Assembly: GCA_947585745.1 (NCBI GenBank)
Contig: CANPXF010000005.1
Span: 39,737-103,736, forward strand
Direction of reading: 5' to 3'
From: an uncultured Clostridia bacterium
GTDB lineage: Bacteria; Bacillota; Clostridia; Oscillospirales; Acutalibacteraceae
DNA: 64,000 nucleotides
A program made the translations under genes and the position numbers. This document shows positions 1-8,937 of the stretch, piece after piece. Each line of letters begins with the position of its first letter. Within the stretch, counting starts at the first letter, position 1. The notes below the pieces were generated by a model. The model had not been told where the DNA came from. It did no database searches and was given only the letters and a program-made list of their open reading frames with translations.

Positions 1-2
1 TT

Positions 3-374
3 TTAACAGGAGCGCTCTCTGCGGTTGTTTCTAATTTCTATTTCGGGCAAGGACCGTGGACACCGTTTCAGATGTTTTCCTGGGGAATAATCGGCTTTGT
101 AGCGGGAATAATCTCAAATCCGCTTATAAAGAACAAGCTTGTTTTAATTTTATACGGTGCGTTTTCGGGAATAGCCTATTCTCTTTTAATGGATGTATGG
201 ACAACGATGTGGTCGGACGGAACATTTAATCTTGTCAGGTTCTACGGCGCTATAATATCCGCTCTTCCTATAACTTTAGAATATTATGTGATTTCAAATA
301 TTATTTTCCTGTTAATTTTCGCTCCGCTGTTCGGCAAGAAAATCGAAAGATTAAAATTAAAGTATGAAATTTAA
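3..374 (+). CDS. ECF transporter S component, 3' part only (runs off the left edge)
   Basis: The frame is open from the first bases of the window, so this is the C-terminal 123 residues of a longer gene; the ATG at 72 is internal. The visible part is almost wholly hydrophobic membrane segments. It contains the stretch FYFGQGPWTPFQMFSWGIIG, typical of substrate-binding (S) components of energy-coupling-factor vitamin or cobalt importers. S components bind the substrate in the membrane and dock on the shared EcfA/A'/T module. The substrate cannot be told from this fragment. It ends in a basic tail and is followed by a strong terminator. Confidence 0.7.
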   Translation, partial: LTGALSAVVSNFYFGQGPWTPFQMFSWGIIGFVAGIISNPLIKNKLVLILYGAFSGIAYSLLMDVWTTMWSDGTFNLVRFYGAIISALPITLEYYVISNIIFLLIFAPLFGKKIERLKLKYEI

Positions 375-397
375 AATATGTAAACGCTCTCTGACGT

Positions 398-428
398 AAA
401 AAAGCTGTCCGTCCGGACAGCTTTTTTT
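398..428. terminator. bidirectional terminator between the ECF gene and ntpD
   Basis: A 13-bp perfect stem (398-410 with 415-427) closes a GTCC loop. It has an A-run on the left and a T-run on the right, so it can end both the plus-strand ECF gene and the minus-strand V-ATPase operon, which converge here. Confidence 0.85.
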
Positions 429-1041
429 ATTTGCTTTTCTGTTTTTTTATTACCTTCATTCTCGAAAATTCTTCTCTGTCCTTTTCGTCCAGAGCGTCGG
501 TTATAAATTTTACGCTTTCCTCAAACTTTGGTATCATAATATTTTTAAGCGCGTTTGCCCTTTTCTGCGTTTTTTTAATGGAATCCGCAAGTCTGTATAC
601 GCTGTTTTCAATTTCCGCAAGGTCGGCGGTCAGAATTTTTACCTCGGTAAATTTCTGAAACGCGTTGTCAAGAGCCGTGCTTGTCGAGTTAAGTCCGAAA
701 TGGAGCTTCGTTTTATCGGGAGCGTTCATTCTTACAATAGGAATCTCAACACCCATAACGGAACGGTAATCGAGAGTTAATGAATTTTCAACAGGAATCG
801 TCTTGCTTATATCCGCGCAGTAGCCGTGAATAATATTTGCGGTTTGCAGAGCCTGATAAGCTTCGGAGTAAGCCTTGTCAATTTTCCCCTGAATTTCATT
901 AGCCTTATCTATAAGCATCATCATCTCTCTGATAAGAATATTTCTTTTCTTATCCATAAGCTCATAGCCCATTTTAGCAAGGGATAATGATTTTTTTGTA
1001 TTCATCAGATTACCCTTTGTGGGTACTGCCTGTACTGCCAC
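427..1041 (-). CDS. ntpD: V-type ATP synthase/ATPase subunit D
   Basis: Central-stalk (rotor) subunit D of a bacterial V-type ATPase, 204 residues, as usual for the family. It begins with the typical PTKGNLMNTKKSLSLAKMGY segment and is mostly long helices that form the coiled coil inside the A3B3 hexamer. The start is a GTG preceded by AAGGAG about 9 bases upstream. It is the last gene of the operon, 20 bases after ntpB, and stops at the bidirectional terminator. Subunit D turns with F and the K ring and couples ATP hydrolysis or synthesis to ion movement. Confidence 0.95.
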   Translation of the reverse strand: MAVQAVPTKGNLMNTKKSLSLAKMGYELMDKKRNILIREMMMLIDKANEIQGKIDKAYSEAYQALQTANIIHGYCADISKTIPVENSLTLDYRSVMGVEIPIVRMNAPDKTKLHFGLNSTSTALDNAFQKFTEVKILTADLAEIENSVYRLADSIKKTQKRANALKNIMIPKFEESVKFITDALDEKDREEFSRMKVIKKQKSK

Positions 1042-1061
1042 CTCTGAAAACTCCTTTTTAA

Positions 1062-2435
1062 TTAAGGTCTGTAATATTTATCGAGCAATTCATCGTCAAC
1101 TCTGTCAAGCTCGCTCCTCGGCAATGTCGAGAGAAGCTCCCAGCCCAAATCCAGACTTTCCGTAATATCGCGGTTTTCATTAAAGCCTTGATTAACAAAT
1201 TTTGTTTCAAAGAGCTTTCCGAATTCCATATATTTTTTGTCAATAGGGGAAAGCTCTTCTTCGCCGATAACCGACGCAAGCGAACGCGCGTCAATAACCT
1301 TTGCGTATGACGCGAAAAGCTGGTTCGCGAGAGCCTGATGGTCCGCTCTCGTAAAGCCTTCTCCGATACCGTCTTTCATAAGTCTTGAAAGTGACGGAAG
1401 TACGGAAACGGGCGGATAATATCCCTGTCCCTGCAGGGTTCTGTCAAGAGTAATCTGTCCCTCTGTAATATATCCCGTAAGGTCGGGTATAGGGTGGGTA
1501 ATATCATCGTTCGGCATAGTGAGAATCGGTATCTGCGTAACGGAGCCTTCGTGACCTTTAATCATTCCCGCTCTCTCATAGATAGAGGCGAGGTCGGAAT
1601 ACAGATAACCAGGATAACCTTTACGTCCCGGAATTTCTCCCTTAGATGATGAAAATTCTCTGAGCGCCTCCGCGTATGAGGTCATATCCGTCATAATAAC
1701 GAGAACGTGCATATCGAGGTCAAATGCGAGATATTCGGCGATTGTAAGCGCGCATCTCGGTGTTAGCGTTCTTTCAATAATCGGGTCGTTAGAAAGGTTT
1801 AAAAGCATAACGACGTGTGAAAGAACTCCCGATTCCTCAAAGGATTTTCTAAAGTATTCCGCAACGTCTTTCTGAACGCCCATAGCGGCGAAAACAACGC
1901 AGAAATTATCCTCGGTAGCGCCGCTGATTTTAGCCTGACGTACAATCTGAACGGCTAAATCATTGTGTTTCATACCCGAGCCGGAGAAAATCGGCAGTTT
2001 CTGACCGCGTATAAGCGTCATAAGAGTGTCTATTGTTGAAATGCCCGTGTTGATATAGTTTGTCGGATAAACTCGCGATACGGGATTAATCGGGGTACCG
2101 TTTATATCGGCGCGCTTTTCGGGGAAAATTTCACCGAGTCCGTCTATCGGACGTCCCGCGCCGTCGAGTACACGTCCGATAATTTCAGGCGACAGAGCCT
2201 GCTCCATCGGATGTCCCGTAAGTCTTGTTTTTGTATTTGCAAGGCTTATGTTTCTCGTACCCTCAAATACCTGCACGACTATTCTTTCGCCCTCAATCTG
2301 AACGACGCGTCCCTGCCTTACTGAACCGCCGTCAAGGCGTATATCGACAATTTCCTCGTAGGAAACGCCCTTAACGCCGTCGATAACTATAAGAGAACCG
2401 TTAATTTCCTTAACGCCTACATAATCTATTAACAT
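1062..2435 (-). CDS. ntpB: V-type ATP synthase/ATPase subunit B
   Basis: Non-catalytic nucleotide-binding subunit B of the V1 head, 457 residues, full length. It shows the N-terminal beta-barrel, then the degenerate P-loop region [12 protein letters not shown] that marks B subunits (no Walker GxxGKT) and the ATPase beta-type segment [19 protein letters not shown]. Three B subunits alternate with three A subunits. An AAGGAGG site lies 7 bases before the ATG. It sits 12 bases downstream of ntpA in the same operon. Confidence 0.97.
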   Translation of the reverse strand: MLIDYVGVKEINGSLIVIDGVKGVSYEEIVDIRLDGGSVRQGRVVQIEGERIVVQVFEGTRNISLANTKTRLTGHPMEQALSPEIIGRVLDGAGRPIDGLGEIFPEKRADINGTPINPVSRVYPTNYINTGISTIDTLMTLIRGQKLPIFSGSGMKHNDLAVQIVRQAKISGATEDNFCVVFAAMGVQKDVAEYFRKSFEESGVLSHVVMLLNLSNDPIIERTLTPRCALTIAEYLAFDLDMHVLVIMTDMTSYAEALREFSSSKGEIPGRKGYPGYLYSDLASIYERAGMIKGHEGSVTQIPILTMPNDDITHPIPDLTGYITEGQITLDRTLQGQGYYPPVSVLPSLSRLMKDGIGEGFTRADHQALANQLFASYAKVIDARSLASVIGEEELSPIDKKYMEFGKLFETKFVNQGFNENRDITESLDLGWELLSTLPRSELDRVDDELLDKYYRP

Positions 2436-2447
2436 AGCGTTTCCTCC

Positions 2448-4199
2448 TTAAAGAATTTCATCAATTTTATTGTCAATTTCCTTGATGTAATCATCAAACA
2501 TTTCAAGCTTGTTGTTAGGAATGTCATATTTCATCTTGTTAAGCTTGTCGAAAAGCCCCGATGATAAAAGCTTGGAAATGGGAATTTCCTTGGCTATAAC
2601 CTCTTTTGCTCTGTCGTAAAGATGTAATATAACGCCCATCATTTTCATCTGCTTTTCAAGCGGAACGTAGGTATCGTCAGCGTGGAAAGCGTTTTGCTGG
2701 AGAAAACCGACTCTGATAATTCTGGCTGTTTCAATAACAAGCTTTTGGTCGTCGGGAAGAACGTCGGAGCCGATTAGCTTGACGATTTCCATAAGAGAGC
2801 TTTCTTCCTGTAAAAGCGCGGAAATTCTTTTTCTGTATTCCACAAATTCAGGACCTAAATGCTCGTTATACCAGGGGTCAATATCATTAAAATACTCGCT
2901 GTAGGAATCCATCCAGTTAATAGCGGGGTAGTGCCTTGCGTACGCTAAATTTTTATCCAAAGCCCAGAAACACCGAGTAAATCTCTTTGTATTCTGCGTA
3001 ACAGGCTCCGAGAAGTCAGAACCCTGCGGTGAAACGGCTCCGATAATTGTTACCGAGCCGTTATCGTGCGACAGCGTTTTAACTCTGCCCGCGCGCTCAT
3101 AAAATTCCGCAAGACGGGAGGGAAGATACGCGGGGAAGCCTTCTTCCGCGGGCATTTCTTCAAGTCGTCCCGAAATTTCTCTGAGCGCTTCTGCCCATCT
3201 TGAGGTAGAATCCGCCATAATAGCGACATCATACCCCATATCACGGTAATATTCAGCAAGCGTAATTCCCGTGTAAATTGATGCCTCACGGGCGGCAACA
3301 GGCATATTTGAGGTGTTGGCTATAAGTACGGTACGGTCAGTCATAGGTCTGCCCGATTTCGGGTCAATAAGCTCGGAGAACTCTTCAAGCACCTGCGACA
3401 TTTCGTTGCCTCGCTCTCCGCATCCGACATATACGATTATATCTGCGTCGCACCATTTGGCGAGCTGATGCTGGTTCATAGTTTTTCCCGTACCGAATCC
3501 TCCCGGAATAGCCGCCGTACCGCCTTTAGCTACAGGAAACATCGTATCCATAACACGCTGACCTGTAATAAGCGGAACAGTAGTCGGAAGTCTGTCCTCA
3601 ATAGGACGTGATGTTCGTATGGGCCACTTTTGGCAAAGAGTCAGATTATGCTCAATTCCGAGTTCATCTTTAAGTATTGCAATCGTGTCAAAAAGCCTGT
3701 ATTCTCCGTCGGGTTTAACCTCTACAATTTCACCCGAAAGGGCGGGGGGAACCATAAGCCTGTGTTCAATAATCTCTGTTTCGGGAATAGTAGCGTATAT
3801 CTCTCCGCCCGAAAGCCTGTCGCCTGCTTTAACCTTTAAGCTTACGTTCCAAAGCTTTTGGTCGTCTAATGCGTTAACCTGCGAGCCTCGGCTGATGAAT
3901 GCGCCCGACTCCTCCTCGATAGCTTTAAGCGGACGTTCAATTCCGTCAAAAATATTATCTATTATTCCCGGTCCGAGTAAAACATTCATCGGGTTGCCTG
4001 TTCCCGTAATAGGGTCGCCGGGCTTTAGCCCCGTTGTTTCCTCGTAAACCTGAACGGTTGTAAATTCGTCGGTAACGCCTATAATCTCGCCTACGAGGTT
4101 TTCGTTTCCGACGTGAACCATTTCCATCATTTTAAATTCGGTCGGACCTTTAACTGTAATAACAGGTCCGTTAATCCCGTAGATTACATTATTTTCCAT
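2448..4199 (-). CDS. ntpA: V-type ATP synthase/ATPase catalytic subunit A
   Basis: Catalytic subunit of the V1 sector, 583 residues. The Walker A motif GGFGTGKT is at residues 233-240, followed by the signature IVYVGCGERGNEMSQVLEEF and the DSTSRWAEALREISGRLEEM segment. The roughly 90-residue non-homologous insert between the beta-barrel and the P-loop, which separates V-type A subunits from F-type beta subunits, is present. It binds and hydrolyses ATP at the A/B interfaces. It lies in the order E-A-B-D on the minus strand, which is normal for bacterial V-ATPase operons. Confidence 0.97.
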   Translation of the reverse strand: MENNVIYGINGPVITVKGPTEFKMMEMVHVGNENLVGEIIGVTDEFTTVQVYEETTGLKPGDPITGTGNPMNVLLGPGIIDNIFDGIERPLKAIEEESGAFISRGSQVNALDDQKLWNVSLKVKAGDRLSGGEIYATIPETEIIEHRLMVPPALSGEIVEVKPDGEYRLFDTIAILKDELGIEHNLTLCQKWPIRTSRPIEDRLPTTVPLITGQRVMDTMFPVAKGGTAAIPGGFGTGKTMNQHQLAKWCDADIIVYVGCGERGNEMSQVLEEFSELIDPKSGRPMTDRTVLIANTSNMPVAAREASIYTGITLAEYYRDMGYDVAIMADSTSRWAEALREISGRLEEMPAEEGFPAYLPSRLAEFYERAGRVKTLSHDNGSVTIIGAVSPQGSDFSEPVTQNTKRFTRCFWALDKNLAYARHYPAINWMDSYSEYFNDIDPWYNEHLGPEFVEYRKRISALLQEESSLMEIVKLIGSDVLPDDQKLVIETARIIRVGFLQQNAFHADDTYVPLEKQMKMMGVILHLYDRAKEVIAKEIPISKLLSSGLFDKLNKMKYDIPNNKLEMFDDYIKEIDNKIDEIL

Positions 4200-4217
4200 A
4201 GTTTCATCTCACTTAAT

Positions 4218-4811
4218 TCAGCTGATTTTTAAATCCGCGTTCTCAACAAACCAGTTTTTCTGGTTTTCAAGCTTGCTGTCAAGAGTATTGTCACAAACAA
4301 GCTGAAGCTTTTCACAATAGGCGCGAAGTCCTCCTATGCGGATTTCAATATCGCTTTCAACCTTAATATCCGAGGTGAATACAGCCTTAATCTCGTTTTC
4401 ATATTTAAGGTCGTCTTTTTTAACATAAACAGTACAGCTGTTTTCCTTGAAAGTTTCAGAGATTTCTTTAGCGTAGGAAATAAGCTTATCCTTATACTGC
4501 GGTGAATTTGTATAATCCTCAAGCTTGTTTGACGCGCGTTTAAAGATTTCCTTTACCATATCGTCACGCTTTTTAAACAGTTTTCCCTGCGCCTCAAGGT
4601 TTTTAACGGCAAATTCGCCCGTTATTTCGGATTTTTTAGCGGAAAGATTTTTTTTAACAAATCTGTCGGCGTCCGCCTTACCCTTAGCCTGCGCTGATTT
4701 TACCGCTTCTGATTTTTTACTCTCAATCTCCGATATAATTTTGGCTCTTTCTTCTTCGTTATATTTTTTAACAGCGCTTAAAAAATTGTCTGCTTTACTA
4801 TCATTTTTCAT
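4218..4811 (-). CDS. ntpE: V-type ATP synthase/ATPase subunit E (peripheral stalk)
   Basis: Peripheral stalk subunit E, 197 residues. The first ~110 residues are a charged Lys/Glu/Ala-rich helix, as expected for the stator coiled coil. The C-terminal half is the small globular domain that attaches to the top of the A3B3 head. It pairs with the small coiled-coil subunit encoded at 8614-8922. Sequence conservation in this family is low, so the call rests on length, composition and position between the F and A subunit genes. Confidence 0.88.
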   Translation of the reverse strand: MKNDSKADNFLSAVKKYNEEERAKIISEIESKKSEAVKSAQAKGKADADRFVKKNLSAKKSEITGEFAVKNLEAQGKLFKKRDDMVKEIFKRASNKLEDYTNSPQYKDKLISYAKEISETFKENSCTVYVKKDDLKYENEIKAVFTSDIKVESDIEIRIGGLRAYCEKLQLVCDNTLDSKLENQKNWFVENADLKIS

Positions 4812-4825
4812 AATTGTAACCTCGT

Positions 4826-5134
4826 TTACAGCTTAACTCCGATTGCTTCCTGAACGTATTTTGTAATACTGTCCGCAGTTCTCCCGTTTCCGTGACGGTC
4901 GGGAATCTCTACAATAAGCGGACGCTTTCTGTTAAGCTTTAAATCATATATAAGGTCGGGGCATTTAGAAACTAAGGTTTCCGTCATAAGAACTACCGCG
5001 ATTTCGGGATTGTCCATAGCCTTTAAAAGCTCCTCACGGATATGCTTATCCGAATGTACGACAACTCCTTCAATGCCCGCAAGCCTCATTCCCATTTGCG
5101 TATCGACATTATCGCTTATAAGATAGTATTTCAT
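4826..5134 (-). CDS. ntpG: V-type ATP synthase/ATPase subunit F (rotor)
   Basis: A 102-residue protein with the Rossmann-like fold pattern of V-type subunit F: MKYYLISDNVDTQMGMRLAG at the start, a central VVLMTETLVSKCPDLI and RPLIVEIPDRHG near the end. It binds the central shaft subunit D in the rotor. The symbol ntpG follows the Enterococcus/COG naming for subunit F. It starts 2 bases after the end of the K-subunit gene, so the two are probably translationally linked. Confidence 0.92.
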   Translation of the reverse strand: MKYYLISDNVDTQMGMRLAGIEGVVVHSDKHIREELLKAMDNPEIAVVLMTETLVSKCPDLIYDLKLNRKRPLIVEIPDRHGNGRTADSITKYVQEAIGVKL

Positions 5135-5136
5135 AA

Positions 5137-5562
5137 TTAACCGTTAAGAATAAGGATAGAAATAAGCATACCGTAAAGCGCGATACCTTCACCGAGCGCA
5201 ACGAAGATAATAGCTTTACCGAAGTTTTTCGGGTCCTCAGCGGCAGCTCCTATAGCGGCAGGAGCGCCGTGTCCAACCGCGATACCGCCTCCTATGCAGG
5301 CGATACCTGTCGAAAGACCTGCGCCGAGATACTGTAAACCCTTTGCGATAGGGTCAAGAGCGGAAGCGGCGCCCGCTTCTCCCACAGCTCCTACGGCGAG
5401 AGGACAAACAAGGCAAAAAGCCGCGACAGCGCCGAATGAGAGGAACTGAAGTAACATAGAACGTTTAGCGTTTCTGCCTTTTGCGAAAGTTTTAGTGGCA
5501 AGTACCACGGAAAGAATTAAAAATACAACGGGAACAATAAGTAAAATCGAATTAAAAATCAT
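5137..5562 (-). CDS. ntpK: V-type ATP synthase/ATPase subunit K (rotor ring proteolipid)
   Basis: Membrane rotor-ring subunit, 141 residues with four hydrophobic helices in two hairpins. The ion-binding carboxylate is the Glu in VALGEGIALYGMLIS in the last helix; the first hairpin has no matching acidic residue, so there is one site per four-helix protomer. The Gln and Thr residues that coordinate sodium in Enterococcus NtpK (the GTQG and IAQGK segments) are not seen: the second position reads GGIAVGHG. That favours proton over sodium coupling, but this is inference. Confidence 0.95.
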   Translation of the reverse strand: MIFNSILLIVPVVFLILSVVLATKTFAKGRNAKRSMLLQFLSFGAVAAFCLVCPLAVGAVGEAGAASALDPIAKGLQYLGAGLSTGIACIGGGIAVGHGAPAAIGAAAEDPKNFGKAIIFVALGEGIALYGMLISILILNG

Positions 5563-5583
5563 AATAAACCTCCAATATAAAAA

Positions 5584-7524
5584 TTAATTTCTAACTAAAT
5601 TAAGTCTGACAGGCTCGTATGGTCTGCCTTCTCCCGAATAGAAACGACTGAACATTTCGTAATATTCAAGACGCAGTACCTGAATTGATACCAAAAGCGC
5701 TTCAAGCGCGCATACGAGTCCGTTTCCTATGATTACGACAGGAATGTAGGCGATAGGACCTGCCGTATCGGCAAGAGTAAATACAACCTGCATCATACCC
5801 GCGTGGACAAGCACAAATGCCGCGACTCTTAAAAAGCTCATAGTATTTGAAACGTAGCTTAAAATAACCTCTATTGATTCAAATACGTTTTCAAGAATAA
5901 AGTTGCCCCAGCTTTCGGGCGCCCATTCGGGGTCGCCGTCAACAAGCTTAGAGAGCGGTTCCCTGAGGAAAATAAGTATAAACATAACCGCGATTACTAT
6001 TATATAGGGGATGCTGAAAAGGTTAATACCGAACATCATCATTCCGATTAATCCCGCGCAAATCATCGCGTAAAATATAAGTCCGCAGATTCCGCTCGTA
6101 TCAAATATCATTTTCCCTATATTTTTCTGTCTTATCGAGGTGTAGATATTCAGAAGCATAGCCGTGCAAAGCAACGCCATACCTATTCCCACGGCAATAA
6201 ACAGAATGTTGTTTGTAAATGAGGAGGACATTACTTCAATCGGTTTTTCCTCCATATTAAGACCTCTGTAGAACCAGTCCATAGCGTTTTCATATCCGAA
6301 AACACTTCCGTAAACCGCTCCGAAAATCATACCTGAAAATCCGCACGGCAAGAGAATTTTACCGATAGGCATTCTTTTTAGGAACCACATAAGCGCTCCG
6401 GCAATCATTACGCAAAAACCGTGTCCGACGTCACCGAACATTATTCCGAACAGCAAAACGTAAGTAAAGGCGATAAACGCCGTCGGGTCAATTTCCCTGT
6501 ACTTCGGCACACCGTACATTTCAGTGTAAAATTGGAACGGGCGCGTAAGGAAAAAGTTTTTAAGTTTTACGGGAGGGGACAGTTGAAGCTCGTCGTTTCC
6601 GTTTGAAACGCTTACCTCCACGCTTTCGATACTCTGTAAATTGTTTTTAAGCTTTTTAGACTGTCCTTCGGGAACCCAGCCCGTCAGGCAAAAGCTTTTG
6701 CCTCTTTCCATTGCGTGGGTTTTAATCGAAAAGAAAAGGTTGTATTCAGCCGCTTTGGTGTAGTAGCTTAAAATTTTCTTTTCCTTCTCATCTGCAAAAT
6801 CTTTAATTTTGCTGTTGATTTGCTCGAGATTGTTTTTTAGCTTTTCAATATCGGAGTTAAGCCTTTTGTAACGCTTTTCGGGAGCCTCATCCATAGTCGC
6901 GAAGGAGCTCTTCTCGAAATACAGTCTGGAGAAAATCCTTTCTGCCTTTTCGTATTGGGTTAAAGGCACAAAGTAAACTCCCCATATATAGGTTCCTTCC
7001 TCGGAGCAGGGAATAAACTCGATAAAATCAGTGTTATAGTTTTCTGTGCCGAGCTTATCGACGTTTTCTTTAGGCATACGTCCGAAAACCGCTTTGACGT
7101 ATTCCATTTCAAGCAATTCTTCTATGTTGCGGTCAATGGAAACAAAATGGCTCGTTTCTTCTCTTGCGCGTTTACACTCGTTGTATTCCTGCTGGAGTTT
7201 TGCTTTCTTTTTCTCTAATTTATCAACCTTTTCAATAAGATTTTCTGAATAGCGGTCAATAGTCTCAAAATCAGGCGCGAATTTCTTTTTTGTGCGGATA
7301 TATCTCGGCTCAATTCCGAGTGTTCTCATCGCGTTTGAAATTCTTGAAACAGGCTCGCCGTACTTATTCTGACTGCTTACTCTTACAAAACCGCGCGTGT
7401 CGGAATAAAAATTGCTTACTTCGTCAGGCTGAAAAACCTTTGATTTTCCAAGCGTCATAACAACGTTGTCAAGCGCGTCCGTATGTCCGATAATACTGAA
7501 AGCTTTTATGTTTTCAACACTCAA
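5584..7524 (-). CDS. ntpI: V-type ATP synthase/ATPase subunit I (a subunit)
   Basis: Stator membrane subunit, 646 residues. Residues 1 to ~330 are the cytoplasmic arm, with two coiled-coil stretches that contact the peripheral stalks. The C-terminal half has about seven or eight membrane helices that form the ion half-channels. The end holds LEALLVSIQVLRLEYYEMF, with the conserved stator arginine facing the ring carboxylate. The start is TTG at 7524, preceded by AAAGGAGGTG with 7 bases of spacing. A complete a-subunit beside K indicates a working membrane sector. Confidence 0.95.
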   Translation of the reverse strand: MSVENIKAFSIIGHTDALDNVVMTLGKSKVFQPDEVSNFYSDTRGFVRVSSQNKYGEPVSRISNAMRTLGIEPRYIRTKKKFAPDFETIDRYSENLIEKVDKLEKKKAKLQQEYNECKRAREETSHFVSIDRNIEELLEMEYVKAVFGRMPKENVDKLGTENYNTDFIEFIPCSEEGTYIWGVYFVPLTQYEKAERIFSRLYFEKSSFATMDEAPEKRYKRLNSDIEKLKNNLEQINSKIKDFADEKEKKILSYYTKAAEYNLFFSIKTHAMERGKSFCLTGWVPEGQSKKLKNNLQSIESVEVSVSNGNDELQLSPPVKLKNFFLTRPFQFYTEMYGVPKYREIDPTAFIAFTYVLLFGIMFGDVGHGFCVMIAGALMWFLKRMPIGKILLPCGFSGMIFGAVYGSVFGYENAMDWFYRGLNMEEKPIEVMSSSFTNNILFIAVGIGMALLCTAMLLNIYTSIRQKNIGKMIFDTSGICGLIFYAMICAGLIGMMMFGINLFSIPYIIVIAVMFILIFLREPLSKLVDGDPEWAPESWGNFILENVFESIEVILSYVSNTMSFLRVAAFVLVHAGMMQVVFTLADTAGPIAYIPVVIIGNGLVCALEALLVSIQVLRLEYYEMFSRFYSGEGRPYEPVRLNLVRN

Positions 7525-7553
7525 GTCAAATCACCTCCTTTTAGAGTTTTATA

Positions 7554-8582
7554 TCAATAAATGAGTAATGGTTCAATCATACTTCTGTCCACATTATATC
7601 TTACTCCCTCAATAATACAAATCAGGTTGTGCAGTTCAATTTCACAAAGAGTAATGTATGACATCATAACTGTTGCGGGACTGTCCGAAAAGTACATATT
7701 ATGCTTAGCTTTATTAAATTTAACAGTAAGCTCAAGCACATCTATATTTTCAAATTCAAATTTGTCAATTAATTTGCCTGAGCGTGTGGAGGACATAATG
7801 CCGTAAACCGACTGAGGGTCCTCCGCCTCGCACATATTTTGAATAACTTTCGCTTTAAGATTTCCGAAGGGAAGAATATATTTTTGGACTGTTTTGCTGT
7901 CAGTGTTATAAAAATTCTTTAAACGAATTATATTAAGGAAGTTTCTATAGTCGATAATCGTATTAAAAAGCTCCTTCAGTTCCTCTTTTTCAGTGGCGTC
8001 TGTTTTTTCAATCGCCTCGAAAAGCTCAGAATAGAGTTTGGTGTATAGTCTGTTTTCTATCTCGGGAATAGGAATTGCTGAGCTTTCTTTAATATCATAT
8101 TCATTTAAAACAGCCTCGTAGCTTGTGTTTTTGATAGCCTGTAAAAATTGCTCGTAGTTTTCCGCCTTAGCTAAAATATTAAGGTCAATTGAAGTTTTTT
8201 TCGCGATATGAGCAGGTACGGTAAAGTTGTATTCCTGCTTTTCCTTTGAATTAAGAAGCGTTAAAATCCGTATAATCTCGTCTATCTCGGTTTTGTGCGC
8301 TATATACTGCGAAAAATCCTCTCCCACACTAAGCTCGTAACGGCATATAGTATCAAATTCATTTGTGACATACTGTCTTAAAAGGCTTTCAAAAAGACCT
8401 CTGTGAATACCTCTCTCGTTTGCCTCTCCGAACGCGTTTATATAGTGTGTATTCGATTTTAAATATGTCATTACGTCGGTAACGTTATCGCAGTCCAGAA
8501 GCGCTTTATAATCCTTGCCTTTAAGACGTTTTCCGTATTTGGCTTTCGCGCGCGTTAAAACCGCATAGCTCGTATCTGACAT
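7554..8582 (-). CDS. ntpC: V-type ATP synthase/ATPase subunit C (d-type socket)
   Basis: Subunit C (the AC39 or d family), 342 residues. It sits as a funnel between the central shaft and the K ring. The N-terminal SYAVLTRAKAKYGKRL and the all-helical three-repeat layout match the family. A GTG two codons upstream (8588) extends the frame, but the AAAGGCG site lies 8 bases from the ATG at 8582 and only 2 from the GTG, so the ATG is chosen. It lies between the small stalk subunit and subunit I, as in other bacterial V-ATPase operons. Confidence 0.92.
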   Translation of the reverse strand: MSDTSYAVLTRAKAKYGKRLKGKDYKALLDCDNVTDVMTYLKSNTHYINAFGEANERGIHRGLFESLLRQYVTNEFDTICRYELSVGEDFSQYIAHKTEIDEIIRILTLLNSKEKQEYNFTVPAHIAKKTSIDLNILAKAENYEQFLQAIKNTSYEAVLNEYDIKESSAIPIPEIENRLYTKLYSELFEAIEKTDATEKEELKELFNTIIDYRNFLNIIRLKNFYNTDSKTVQKYILPFGNLKAKVIQNMCEAEDPQSVYGIMSSTRSGKLIDKFEFENIDVLELTVKFNKAKHNMYFSDSPATVMMSYITLCEIELHNLICIIEGVRYNVDRSMIEPLLIY

Positions 8583-8613
8583 ATACACACCGCCTTTCCC
8601 TTAGCGTGAATAA

Positions 8614-8922
8614 TTAAGATAAAACGTTTTTTACTATGGTTTCAACCCAGGTGTCAGAGTTATCGTCAAATTTTTTCTGTAGCTTTTTTGCTGACTCAAG
8701 GCGTTTTTTCTCATTTTTCTCAAAGCTTTTCTGACTTTCGTTCTTGATAATTTCGCTTTGCTTTTCAACCTCCGCTTTGGCGTCAGCCATACATTTATCA
8801 TATATTTCCTTTGTTTCTTTAGATATTTCTTTTTCAAGTTTTTCTTTCTGTCTTTTGGTTTCCTCGCTGTAAATTTTCGCCTGTTCTTCAATATCTACAA
8901 GCTTTTTAATTACATCTTTCAT
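8614..8922 (-). CDS. ntpF: V-type ATP synthase/ATPase small peripheral-stalk subunit (G/H type)
   Basis: A 102-residue, highly charged single coiled coil with a heptad-like Lys/Glu pattern and a short C-terminal hydrophobic end (TWVETIVKNVL). This is the form of the G/H stalk subunit that pairs with subunit E. It is the first ATPase gene of the operon and starts 15 bases after the UPF0210 stop, close enough to be on the same transcript. The family is identified mainly by size, composition and place, so the call is slightly weaker than for its neighbours. Confidence 0.85.
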   Translation of the reverse strand: MKDVIKKLVDIEEQAKIYSEETKRQKEKLEKEISKETKEIYDKCMADAKAEVEKQSEIIKNESQKSFEKNEKKRLESAKKLQKKFDDNSDTWVETIVKNVLS

Positions 8923-8937
8923 AAGAAATAACCTCCG

